A stretch of DNA of 10,436 nucleotides, taken from contig JAFGBV010000258.1 in assembly GCA_016932955.1 (NCBI GenBank), forward strand, positions 1-10,436. The letters are read 5' to 3'. The translations under genes were made by a program, and so were the position numbers. The notes below the pieces were generated by a model. That model ran no database searches, was not told where the DNA came from, and saw only the letters and a list, made by a program, of their open reading frames with translations. This DNA comes from Anaerolineales bacterium (GTDB lineage Bacteria > Chloroflexota > Anaerolineae > Anaerolineales > UBA4823). Positions within the stretch are counted from its first letter, which is position 1. Every line of letters starts with the position of its first letter. This document shows positions 1 to 6,110 of this stretch, piece by piece.

Positions 1-453
1 ATTCTGGTTTTCCTGAAGGTCAATCACCTGGCCGCGCACAGCTTCCCCATGTTTCAGCACGTTGACCAGCTTGACTGCCTCATCGTGACGCCAGTAGAAT
101 ACAACAACCCCACCCACCAGGAATGCCAGCCCAAGCAGAAGGAATGGAACGCCGATCAAGGCGGTGACGATGGCAAAGGTGAGCGAGCCGCCTACGGTGG
201 AAAAGATGAGCCCGAGCATAACGAATATCCCTGCTGCTATACTCCAGCCATCGGATAACATGAAGCGCCACTTGTAGCGGTCTGAGATGGGGCGAGGCGG
301 TGGAGGCGGTAAAATGATGTCCGGCTCTGGCGAGGGCGAAGATTCTTCGATATCCTGCTGGGGCGGCGGGATGGGGCCGCCGCAGTTATTGCAGTTGGAT
401 TGGAAGGCAGCGTAGTTCGTGCCGCACCAGGGGCAGGTGGTGTAGGTGGTCAT
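1..453 (-). CDS. Zinc-ribbon membrane protein, C-terminus cut off by the window edge
   Basis: The reading frame is open from an ATG at 453-451 to base 1, giving 151 residues with no stop, so the C-terminus lies outside the window. The N-terminus has a four-cysteine zinc ribbon, CPWC (residues 7-10) and CNNC (21-24). A Pro/Ser/Glu-rich linker with runs of prolines follows (about 27-56), then two predicted membrane helices (about 71-90 and 94-120). The last visible part (K128-N151), with GEAVRGQVIDL, resembles the post-membrane segment of DUF3592-like proteins; that family call is tentative. The start codon overlaps the stop of the upstream nitroreductase (ATGA), so it is the third gene of an operon and probably translationally coupled. 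Zinc-ribbon plus two-helix proteins are common and mostly uncharacterised; I assign no function. Confidence 0.8.
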   Translation of the reverse strand, partial: MTTYTTCPWCGTNYAAFQSNCNNCGGPIPPPQQDIEESSPSPEPDIILPPPPPRPISDRYKWRFMLSDGWSIAAGIFVMLGLIFSTVGGSLTFAIVTALIGVPFLLLGLAFLVGGVVVFYWRHDEAVKLVNVLKHGEAVRGQVIDLQENQN

Positions 454-1229
454 TCCTTATCCTCTGACGGTTCTGGTATGGCGGTAAAACCGCATTTTTT
501 CAATGGAACTAGTATTTCCTGGATATCCTGGAACCATTGACCGGCTTTGCGGGAGATATGCTCGGTCCAACTATAATTCTCGATGGTGTATGTCTCTGCA
601 CGGTCGCCTTCTAGCCGGATCATGTAATTGGCGCGGCGGTAATACTTTTGTGCCAGGTAGCCATCGTCCATAACTTTCATGGCTTGCTGGATGGTCTGGG
701 GTTCGAAGCGGGGGTATTGACCTTCGAAACAGGCAAAATCCAGCGGATAGCGCGGGCGGGGTGGAGGATTCTCAGCGGGATAGCCCATCACCAATTGCAC
801 GAGGGGAAAGACGCGCGGAGGAAGTTTGTACTCTTTGATAATCCGCTCGGCGTAATAGGGCGCTCCACCGAGGAAGCAACTGCCCATGCCAAGGCTCTCA
901 GCGGCAATCACCATGTTCTCAGCCATCAGAGCAGCATCTTGGATGCCAAAGAGCAAGAGGGAGAGATCGTTGTTGATCATTTTCCAATCGCGCTGCGCCA
1001 TCACTGTTTCCAGGCGGTGCGAGTCGACGCAGATGGTGAAGAGCAGTGGCGCGCCAAAGGGGTGCTTTTTGCCGCGTGAGAGAAGCAGGCTACCCAACTG
1101 GTAGGCAAAGGGTGCTTGCTGCCCGGCGCGAACGACGGTTTCAATGACTTCATCGGAGGGCATGTCTTTTTTGTATTTGCGAATGGATTTGCGATTCATC
1201 ATCGCTTCAATAACCGGGTTGCTGATCAT
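450..1229 (-). CDS. NfsA-like FMN-dependent nitroreductase family protein
   Basis: A 259-residue protein of the nitroreductase superfamily, cytoplasmic enzymes that use FMN and NAD(P)H to reduce nitro compounds, quinones or flavins. Family signatures include RKSIRKY near residue 13 (FMN phosphate-binding region), the central AENMVIAAESLGMGSCFLGG stretch, and the late VMGYPAENPPPRPRYPL segment typical of the NfsA/FRP branch. The C-terminal YSWTEHISRK and the final GF motif also fit that branch. The loop between the first helix and the first strand (QQAPFAYQLGSLLLSR to APLLFTICVD) is short compared with NfsA, suggesting a separate subfamily with unknown substrate. The ATG at 1229 is preferred over an upstream in-frame codon at 1298 because AGGAGG sits 10 bases before it and the longer version would run into the preceding gene. 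It lies 23 bp after the NTF2-like gene and overlaps the next gene by 4 bp. Confidence 0.91.
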   Translation of the reverse strand: MISNPVIEAMMNRKSIRKYKKDMPSDEVIETVVRAGQQAPFAYQLGSLLLSRGKKHPFGAPLLFTICVDSHRLETVMAQRDWKMINNDLSLLLFGIQDAALMAENMVIAAESLGMGSCFLGGAPYYAERIIKEYKLPPRVFPLVQLVMGYPAENPPPRPRYPLDFACFEGQYPRFEPQTIQQAMKVMDDGYLAQKYYRRANYMIRLEGDRAETYTIENYSWTEHISRKAGQWFQDIQEILVPLKKCGFTAIPEPSEDKE

Positions 1230-1239
1230 GATCGATTTT

Positions 1240-1245
1240 CCTCCT
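1240..1245 (-). promoter_or_regulatory. Ribosome binding site that fixes the nitroreductase start
   Basis: On the minus strand the bases read AGGAGG, ten bases before the ATG at 1229-1227 and entirely within the 23-bp gap after the upstream stop. It is a full match to the anti-Shine-Dalgarno core and argues against the longer in-frame start at 1298. Confidence 0.8.
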
Positions 1246-1252
1246 GAATGGA

Positions 1253-1663
1253 TTAGTGCAGTTCCTGGCCGCGGTCGATGATATTGACGATTCTCCAATT
1301 ATCGCCCACCTGGACAAGATGGTAGAAGCTCCTGTGCAAACCCACCGCGTGTGGCATGACCATACGATATTCTACATCTGCTGAGGCGATCGAATCATAA
1401 ACCTGGATGCTGTAAATCGCAACGATCTCAAAGTTGGCATAGAATGCAGGATCTTGTTTTCTAGCATTGCGCAGCCCAGCAATGGTGTTGCGCCGGATTT
1501 GCTCGGATGAAAATATAAAAGCCTGACCGGCATTTCCAATATTGACCGTGCGTACACCGGGGTGGGTGACGGAGAGGAATTTCTCATCATCTACCTGCTG
1601 GAAGCTTTCGAAAAATCTGTACAATACCTGTGTGATGCTGTCGTTTTCACTATTTGTTGTCAT
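1253..1663 (-). CDS. NTF2/SnoaL-like domain protein
   Basis: A 136-residue soluble protein with no signal peptide or membrane segment. The pattern fits the NTF2-like (SnoaL, DUF4440-like) cone fold. An N-terminal helix (SITQVLYRFFESFQQVDDEKFLSV) is followed by a gate region with THPGVRTVNIG, a helix with SSEQIRRNTIAGL, and then alternating strands (ADVEYRMVM, SFYHLVQVGDNWRIVNIIDRG). The strand ending DNWRIVNI is typical of this fold. Such domains act as small enzymes or ligand-binding or dimerising modules; the substrate cannot be read from sequence. The ATG at 1663 follows GGGAGGG by three bases; a GTG at 1675 is possible but would place the ribosome site inside the gene. It is the first gene of a three-gene operon with the nitroreductase. 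Confidence 0.82.
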   Translation of the reverse strand: MTTNSENDSITQVLYRFFESFQQVDDEKFLSVTHPGVRTVNIGNAGQAFIFSSEQIRRNTIAGLRNARKQDPAFYANFEIVAIYSIQVYDSIASADVEYRMVMPHAVGLHRSFYHLVQVGDNWRIVNIIDRGQELH

Positions 1664-1739
1664 CGTCCCTCCCACGAAAACTCAATCGGATCACTTGCGA
1701 TGCGATCTCATCAGAAACAGGCTGGTGATACTGTCTTCA

Positions 1740-1748
1740 ATTATACCA
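1740..1748 (-). promoter_or_regulatory. Extended -10 promoter for the NTF2-like/nitroreductase operon
   Basis: The minus strand reads TGG followed by TATAAT (1745-1740), a perfect -10 hexamer with the TGn extension. A weak -35 (TTCATG, 1767-1762) lies 16 bp upstream, which suits an extended -10 promoter. Transcription would start near 1733, giving a leader of about 70 bases before the ATG at 1663. Confidence 0.6.
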
Positions 1749-1789
1749 ATGGCGCTGCCTCCATGAACCGGAAATAAAGCGGCTAAGAG

Positions 1790-1808
1790 TTGTTGGAACA
1801 ACCTTGTT
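1790..1808 (+). repeat. Compact double inverted repeat in the divergent promoter spacer
   Basis: The 19-base sequence is TTGTT-GG-AACAA-CC-TTGTT. The central AACAA pairs with both flanking TTGTT copies, giving two overlapping perfect 5-bp inverted repeats with 2-bp centres. The 2-base loops are too short for an RNA hairpin, so a DNA-binding site is likelier. It lies between the two divergent promoters, about 23 bp upstream of the kinase -35 and behind the nitroreductase-operon promoter, where one regulator could act on both. No binding protein can be named. Confidence 0.45.
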
Positions 1809-1831
1809 GCACACCCGGCTAGCAGCCTTGC

Positions 1832-1860
1832 TTTACAAGCTTCGTTATTTCGGTGATAAT
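1832..1860 (+). promoter_or_regulatory. Sigma-70-type promoter of the kinase/regulator operon
   Basis: TTTACA (1832-1837) and GATAAT (1855-1860) each match the consensus at five of six positions and are 17 bp apart. The expected start of transcription is near 1866-1868, which coincides with the ATG at 1868. If so, the mRNA is leaderless, or nearly so, and the in-frame GTG at 1853 and ATG at 1859 lie in the -10 box and cannot be used from this promoter. Confidence 0.55.
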
Positions 1861-1867
1861 GGAGACA

Positions 1868-3598
1868 ATGAGTGGTTACATGTCTTTGTACATTGCGGTG
1901 CTGTTTGTTGCCGCGGTGGTGAATTGTGGGCTGGCGATGCTTGTCTCAACGCGCGGCAGCCTGCCGGGTATCCGTTCCTTCATCGGAGTGATGCTGGCAG
2001 GGGCGTGGTGGGCGATCACCAGCGCTCTGGAGGCTTTTAGCTGGGATTTGACGACTGAGGTTTGGATCTCAAAACTGGCTTACCTGGGCAAGGAGTGCGT
2101 GCCTGTTTTTTACCTGCTTTTTGCGTTGGGGTATACTCGTTTGGCTGAACCGCCAGTGCGAGTGCTGGCTTACCTGTGGATCGTGCCAGCGCTGACCGTG
2201 ATCATTGCGATGACCAACGAACTCCACGGGTTGATGTGGAGTCGCATCTACCCGGCGCCGGAGGCGTATGCTGGCAACTATATCTATGAGCATGGATCCT
2301 GGTTTTACATGGCGCTGGGCTACAATTACCTGTTGGTACTGGCAGGCTCGCTGCTGCTGTTTTATTTTGCGGTGCGCTCTTTGCCTCTTTACCGCCAGCA
2401 AGCGGCTGCGCTGCTGTCAGGTGTGCTCGTTTCATGGCTAGCCAACGCCTGGTATATTTTTGGGTGGAATCTGCCGGGGATGGATCTGACCCCGATCGGG
2501 GGGGCGTTGACGGGGTTTATCTATGTGTGGGGGGTCTATCGCCTGCGGCTATTTGAACTGGTTCCGGTGGCGCGAAGCCTGGTGTTTGATGAGGTGGCTG
2601 ATGGGGTGTTGGTTTTGGATATGAAGAACCGTATCCTGGATTATAACCAGGCTTTGCAGCATCTTCCTGGGGTTGGTCCGCTCGTTGAGGGTAGCCTGGT
2701 GACTGATGCGCTTATTGGATGGCCGGAATTGGTCAGTCAAGTGGGCGAGGCGCAGAATGGGCCTGCTCAGGCGCTGGTGAGCAGCCCGGACGGGGAGCAC
2801 TCCTATGAAATGCGCTTGAAACCACTTGCAGAACGCTCAGGGAAGCCACGCGGGCGGGTGATTGTCTTGCAAGATATCACAGCGCGTTTGCAATCTATGG
2901 CAGCCTTGGAACGGGTGCGTGCCAACCAGGCGATTGCAGACGAGCGACGCCGAATCGCACGCGAGATACATGATGGTCTGGCGCAAGACCTGGCCTCTCT
3001 GCGGATGCGGGCGCGCTTGTGGTACGATCTTGTGGAGCAAGAGCCAGCCAAGATGCGCGAGGAGCTGGATGAACTACGCATAATCCTCAAACAGGGCATC
3101 AATGAGGTGAGGCGGTCGATTTTTGCTTTGCGGCCGGTGCCACTGGAGGAGTTGGGTTTCTTCACTGCCGTAGAGCAGTTGCTGGCTGATTTTGAGGAGC
3201 AGCAGGAGTTCCGAGTAGACCTGGAGGTCAATGGAGAGCAAAGGGCGATGCCTGCACATCTGGAGGAAGTGTTGTACCGCGTGATCCAGGAAGGGCTAAG
3301 CAACATCAGCAGGCATGCACAGGCCAGCCGGGTATGGGTGCAACTGGATCTACAGAACACGGGATCGATTGGCCTGGTGATTCTGGATGATGGGATTGGC
3401 TTTGACTGCAATGGAAAAGCGCATGGCGCACGAAAAAGCGGCCTTGGGTTGATGCAGATGCGCGAGCGGGTGGAGGCTGCAGGAGGAACTATAACGATCC
3501 AAAGCCAGCCAGAGTCTGGGACAGCCCTCCAGGTTGTGTTGCCGATGGAGAACGGTTTGGAGAATCGAAATGGCAAAAATCCGCGTCCTGATCGTTGA
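1868..3598 (+). CDS. Membrane sensor histidine kinase, 7TM-PAS-HisKA_3-HATPase (NarL/UhpB type)
   Basis: A 576-residue sensor kinase. Residues 1-230 form about seven membrane helices like the 7TM histidine kinase N-terminal module. A PAS domain follows (about 232-335, beginning SLVFDEVADGVLVLD). The HisKA_3 dimerisation helix carries the motif ERRRIAREIHDGLAQ, with H368 as the likely phosphorylated histidine, followed by the RRSIFALRP and LEELGF motifs of this class. The HATPase domain retains N479 of the N box, DDGIG (507-511) and GLGL (525-528), so it should be active. It overlaps the response regulator gene by 29 bp and is surely its partner. The signal is unknown; the 7TM-PAS layout suggests sensing in the membrane plus an internal ligand or redox cue. 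The start is uncertain: 1868 fits the promoter, while 1853, 1859 and 1880 are in-frame alternatives, none with a good ribosome site. Confidence 0.93.
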   Translation: MSGYMSLYIAVLFVAAVVNCGLAMLVSTRGSLPGIRSFIGVMLAGAWWAITSALEAFSWDLTTEVWISKLAYLGKECVPVFYLLFALGYTRLAEPPVRVLAYLWIVPALTVIIAMTNELHGLMWSRIYPAPEAYAGNYIYEHGSWFYMALGYNYLLVLAGSLLLFYFAVRSLPLYRQQAAALLSGVLVSWLANAWYIFGWNLPGMDLTPIGGALTGFIYVWGVYRLRLFELVPVARSLVFDEVADGVLVLDMKNRILDYNQALQHLPGVGPLVEGSLVTDALIGWPELVSQVGEAQNGPAQALVSSPDGEHSYEMRLKPLAERSGKPRGRVIVLQDITARLQSMAALERVRANQAIADERRRIAREIHDGLAQDLASLRMRARLWYDLVEQEPAKMREELDELRIILKQGINEVRRSIFALRPVPLEELGFFTAVEQLLADFEEQQEFRVDLEVNGEQRAMPAHLEEVLYRVIQEGLSNISRHAQASRVWVQLDLQNTGSIGLVILDDGIGFDCNGKAHGARKSGLGLMQMRERVEAAGGTITIQSQPESGTALQVVLPMENGLENRNGKNPRPDR

Positions 3599-4235
3599 CG
3601 ATCACCGTCTATTTCGCCGCGGGCTGCGCCACATTTGCGAGACTTTGGGCGGATTTGAGGTGGCAGGCGAGGCAGGGGATGGCGAAGAAGCTGTGCGCCT
3701 GGCATGCGAACTGTGCCCAGATGTGGCGTTGGTCGATATTTCGATGCCGGTCATGGATGGAATCCAGGCAACCAGCCATATTATGGAAAAATGTCCGGCG
3801 GTTAAAGTGATTGTGCTGACAATGTATCGCCAGGATCGATTTATCTATGATGCCATCAAGGCTGGTGCTCAGGCTTACCTGCTTAAAGATGTGGATGAGA
3901 ATGTTCTTGTCGAGACGGTGCAATCTGTCGCCCGGGGAGATGTGAGGGCAGACGCTGCTCTGGCGACATGGCTGATCGATGAGTTCCGCAACCTAAACCA
4001 GCCTGAAAATGAGGGCGGGGGGCTGGAGGAGTTATCGCCACGTGAAATGTCGGTATTGGTGCTGGTGGCCCAGGGATTAGATAATAAGACGATTGCGCGC
4101 CGGCTGTCGATCTCCGACCGGACGGTGGCAAACCGGCTCAACGATATCTTCCAGAAGTTGCACCTCAATAACCGCACCCAGGCGGCGCTGCTGGCGCTGC
4201 GACGCGGCTGGGCGAACCTGGAAGACGGACAATAA
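3570..4235 (+). CDS. NarL/FixJ-family response regulator with LuxR HTH
   Basis: A 221-residue two-domain regulator. The receiver domain (1-120) has the acidic pair D10-D11, the phosphorylation site D56 in DISMPVMDG, T84 and K106 of the KD pair, all intact. The C-terminal LuxR-type helix-turn-helix (about 157-216) begins LSPREMSVLVLVAQGLDNK and ends ALLALRRGW. GGAG lies seven bases before the ATG at 3570; the longer in-frame reading from 3534 has no ribosome site. The gene overlaps the kinase gene by 29 bp, so phosphate transfer from that kinase's H368 to D56 is expected, leading to dimerisation and DNA binding. Target genes are unknown; its own divergent spacer with the palindrome at 1790-1808 is one candidate. 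Confidence 0.96.
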   Translation: MAKIRVLIVDDHRLFRRGLRHICETLGGFEVAGEAGDGEEAVRLACELCPDVALVDISMPVMDGIQATSHIMEKCPAVKVIVLTMYRQDRFIYDAIKAGAQAYLLKDVDENVLVETVQSVARGDVRADAALATWLIDEFRNLNQPENEGGGLEELSPREMSVLVLVAQGLDNKTIARRLSISDRTVANRLNDIFQKLHLNNRTQAALLALRRGWANLEDGQ

Positions 4236-4260
4236 TTCCCTCCCTTGATTCTGGAAAGCG

Positions 4261-4269
4261 TGATATACT
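4261..4269 (+). promoter_or_regulatory. Candidate extended -10 promoter upstream of the helicase
   Basis: TGA followed by TATACT (4264-4269) forms an extended -10 element. A TTGATT at 4245-4250 is only 13 bp upstream, too close to be a normal -35, so recognition would rest on the extended -10. Transcription would begin near 4276 and produce a leader of about 183 bases for the helicase, with the terminator hairpin at 4331-4358 inside it. Confidence 0.4.
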
Positions 4270-4278
4270 TGCGCCTTC

Positions 4279-4292
4279 GATCCTAGAGGATC
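4279..4292 (+). repeat. 14-bp perfect inverted repeat at the putative transcription start
   Basis: GATCCT-AG-AGGATC is a perfect palindrome with a 2-bp centre, located just after the start expected from the extended -10 at 4261-4269. The position suits an operator, or a weak stem (GATCC/GGATC with loop TAGA) at the 5' end of the leader. A sequence of this length could also arise by chance. Confidence 0.3.
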
Positions 4293-4330
4293 TAACGTTT
4301 AGGGAATTGTTTTGATCAATCCGAATGATT

Positions 4331-4358
4331 GCCCGGCGGAAGCAGGTCGGGCTTTTTT
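4331..4358 (+). terminator. Intrinsic terminator (or attenuator) between the response regulator and the helicase
   Basis: GCCCGGC (4331-4337) pairs with GTCGGGC (4346-4352), seven pairs including one G-U, around the 8-base loop GGAAGCAG. Six T bases follow directly (4353-4358). This is a classic Rho-independent terminator on the plus strand. It sits 95 bp after the response regulator stop and 100 bp before the helicase ATG. If the promoter at 4261-4269 is real, the hairpin lies inside the helicase leader and would act as an attenuator. Confidence 0.8.
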
Positions 4359-4458
4359 GTTGCTGAACCGTATCTCCGCAAGGAGCGCGGACTAGATGGG
4401 TAGCAATCTTGGGCAAATAACGGAGTCATCAAAACGTTCACTTTGATAGGAGTTTTGG
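4359..4458 (+). promoter_or_regulatory. Structured leader next to the helicase ribosome binding site
   Basis: Two further stem-loops lie between the terminator and the helicase. CTCC-GCAA-GGAG (4374-4385) closes a GNRA tetraloop with four pairs. ATCAAA (4428-4433) pairs perfectly with TTTGAT (4442-4447) around an 8-base loop, and its 3' arm touches the ribosome site AGGAG (4448-4452), which lies six bases before the ATG. The second stem is AT-rich and would melt easily, so temperature or the helicase itself might affect translation; that is inference. A GANTC site (GAGTC, 4423-4427) lies here too. I see no convincing second promoter after the terminator. Confidence 0.4.
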
Positions 4459-6099
4459 ATGACAACCGAATTTACCCAAATGGGCCTTCTCCCTTCTCTG
4501 GTGCAGGCCGTCAGCGAGCGTGGCTATTCAGCCCCCACACCCGTACAGACTGAAGTGATTCCGGCAATGATCGCAGGCCGGGATGTGATTGGACAAGCGC
4601 AGACAGGCACGGGGAAAACTGCTGCCTACGCGCTTCCTATGCTGCAAAATCTTCTCCCAGAACATCGCTTTGTGCAGGGGCTTGTGTTGGCTCCCACGCG
4701 AGAGCTGGCGCTGCAAGTAGCGGAGGCGATGGTGGATTATGGCCGTCATTGCGGCGTGCGCGTGCTGGCTGTGTATGGAGGCCAGGCTTATTCCCCGCAA
4801 ATCCAGGGGTTGCGTAGGGGGGTGGATATTGTCGTTGGCACGCCGGGACGGCTGCTGGACCTGATCCAGCGTGAGGTGCTGAAGATTGACCAGGTGCGCA
4901 TGCTGGTTCTGGACGAGGCGGATGAAATGCTGAGCATGGGTTTTATCGAGGATATTGAGACGATCCTAAGGCAAACCCCTGCCACACGCCAAACTGCGCT
5001 GTTTTCGGCTACATTACCGGCTGAGATCCGCAGGCTGGCGGATCGCTACCTGCACAATCCCTTTTCAGTCACCATCCAACGCGAGCAGGTGACGGTGGCA
5101 GCCATCGAGCAGCGCTATTACCTGGTAAACGAGGCAGATAAGACCTCGGCGCTGGCGCGCCTGTTCGAGGTGGAGGAGATCCAGCGCGCTCTGATCTTTG
5201 CCCGAACGCGGGTTGGGACGGGCGACCTGGCAACCGAACTGAGCCGGCGTGGTTATCCGGCTGAGGTGCTGAATGGCGACCTGAGCCAGGAAGCCCGCGA
5301 GCGAACGCTGAACCGCTTCCGCCAGGATCAGATCAAAGTGCTGGTGGCGACCGATGTGGCGGCGCGCGGGCTGGATATTGATGGCATTTCACATGTATTC
5401 AACTTCGATCTTCCCGATGATGAGGAGATCTATGTGCATCGCATTGGGCGTACAGGGCGGGCGGGCAAGACTGGTATTGCGATCTCGCTGGTAGCGCCAT
5501 TCGAAAAACGCCGCCTGCGCCAGGTGGAGGCATTTGTGCGCCAGCGGATTGAGCGCGCCACGTTACCCAGCGAAGAAGATATTCGCAATTACCGCGAGTC
5601 GCGTTTGATGAACCAGGTGATGGTATGGCTGCAGCGCGGGCGGTGCCGCCGCGAGCGCGAGCTGGTGGAGGCATTGGCGCAGGAAGGCTACGATCCAATC
5701 GATGTGGCTGCAGCAGCCTTAAAGCTTGCGCGTGCCGAAGATAAGCAGCGCCCGATCGCGGCAATCAGCGAGGTGGTAGAGTCGCGGCCGCGGCAGTGGG
5801 CACGGGATAGGGAGCGCCTCGCAGGCAGGGAACGCTGGGGGCGCGGGATGGATTTTGCGCACGAGCCAGGCATGGTGCGCCTGAGCCTGAACCTGGGGAA
5901 AAAGGATGGCATCCGTCCCAACGAGATCGTCGGGGCGATTGCCTTCCACGCGGATATTCCCGGGCATGTGATCGGTAAGATCCATATCCAGGAGCGACAA
6001 TCCCTGGTGGATGTGCCGGAGTCGCTGGCGGGGCAGGTGCTATCCAAGTCTGGCAAGGTGCGCATCCGCAGCCAGGCGGTAGCGGTGCAGCGCGCCTGA
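4459..6099 (+). CDS. deaD: DEAD-box ATP-dependent RNA helicase (DeaD/CsdA type)
   Basis: A 546-residue cytoplasmic RNA helicase that unwinds RNA duplexes with ATP, in ribosome assembly, mRNA turnover or cold adaptation in relatives. All core motifs are present: the Q motif (FTQMGL to PTPVQ, 5-30), Walker A AQTGTGKT (47-54), PTRELA, TPGR, DEAD (152-155), SAT (183-185), ALIFART, the ATDVAARGLD motif V, and HRIGRTGR (327-334). A charged, Arg-rich linker (about 375-470) leads to a DbpA-like RNA-binding domain (about 473-543) starting VRLSLNLGKKDG. This layout matches DeaD/CsdA and CshA rather than RhlE. AGGAG lies six bases before the ATG. The gene ends 11 bp from a convergent gene and seems to be transcribed alone from a structured leader. 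Confidence 0.97.
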   Translation: MTTEFTQMGLLPSLVQAVSERGYSAPTPVQTEVIPAMIAGRDVIGQAQTGTGKTAAYALPMLQNLLPEHRFVQGLVLAPTRELALQVAEAMVDYGRHCGVRVLAVYGGQAYSPQIQGLRRGVDIVVGTPGRLLDLIQREVLKIDQVRMLVLDEADEMLSMGFIEDIETILRQTPATRQTALFSATLPAEIRRLADRYLHNPFSVTIQREQVTVAAIEQRYYLVNEADKTSALARLFEVEEIQRALIFARTRVGTGDLATELSRRGYPAEVLNGDLSQEARERTLNRFRQDQIKVLVATDVAARGLDIDGISHVFNFDLPDDEEIYVHRIGRTGRAGKTGIAISLVAPFEKRRLRQVEAFVRQRIERATLPSEEDIRNYRESRLMNQVMVWLQRGRCRRERELVEALAQEGYDPIDVAAAALKLARAEDKQRPIAAISEVVESRPRQWARDRERLAGRERWGRGMDFAHEPGMVRLSLNLGKKDGIRPNEIVGAIAFHADIPGHVIGKIHIQERQSLVDVPESLAGQVLSKSGKVRIRSQAVAVQRA

Positions 6100-6110
6100 T
6101 GCGGTAGGCG

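Noticed and set aside
2803..3705. Long open frame (300 codons) antisense to the histidine kinase
   Set aside because: It is rich in Arg, Ser and Cys with no recognisable domain, has no ribosome site, and lies opposite a kinase gene with complete motifs. It is a by-product of codon bias on the coding strand.
4325..4366. 13-codon open frame (ATG to TGA) overlapping the terminator hairpin, a possible leader peptide
   Set aside because: No Shine-Dalgarno sequence lies within range, and there is no run of regulatory codons such as a repeated amino acid. Chance is the simpler explanation.
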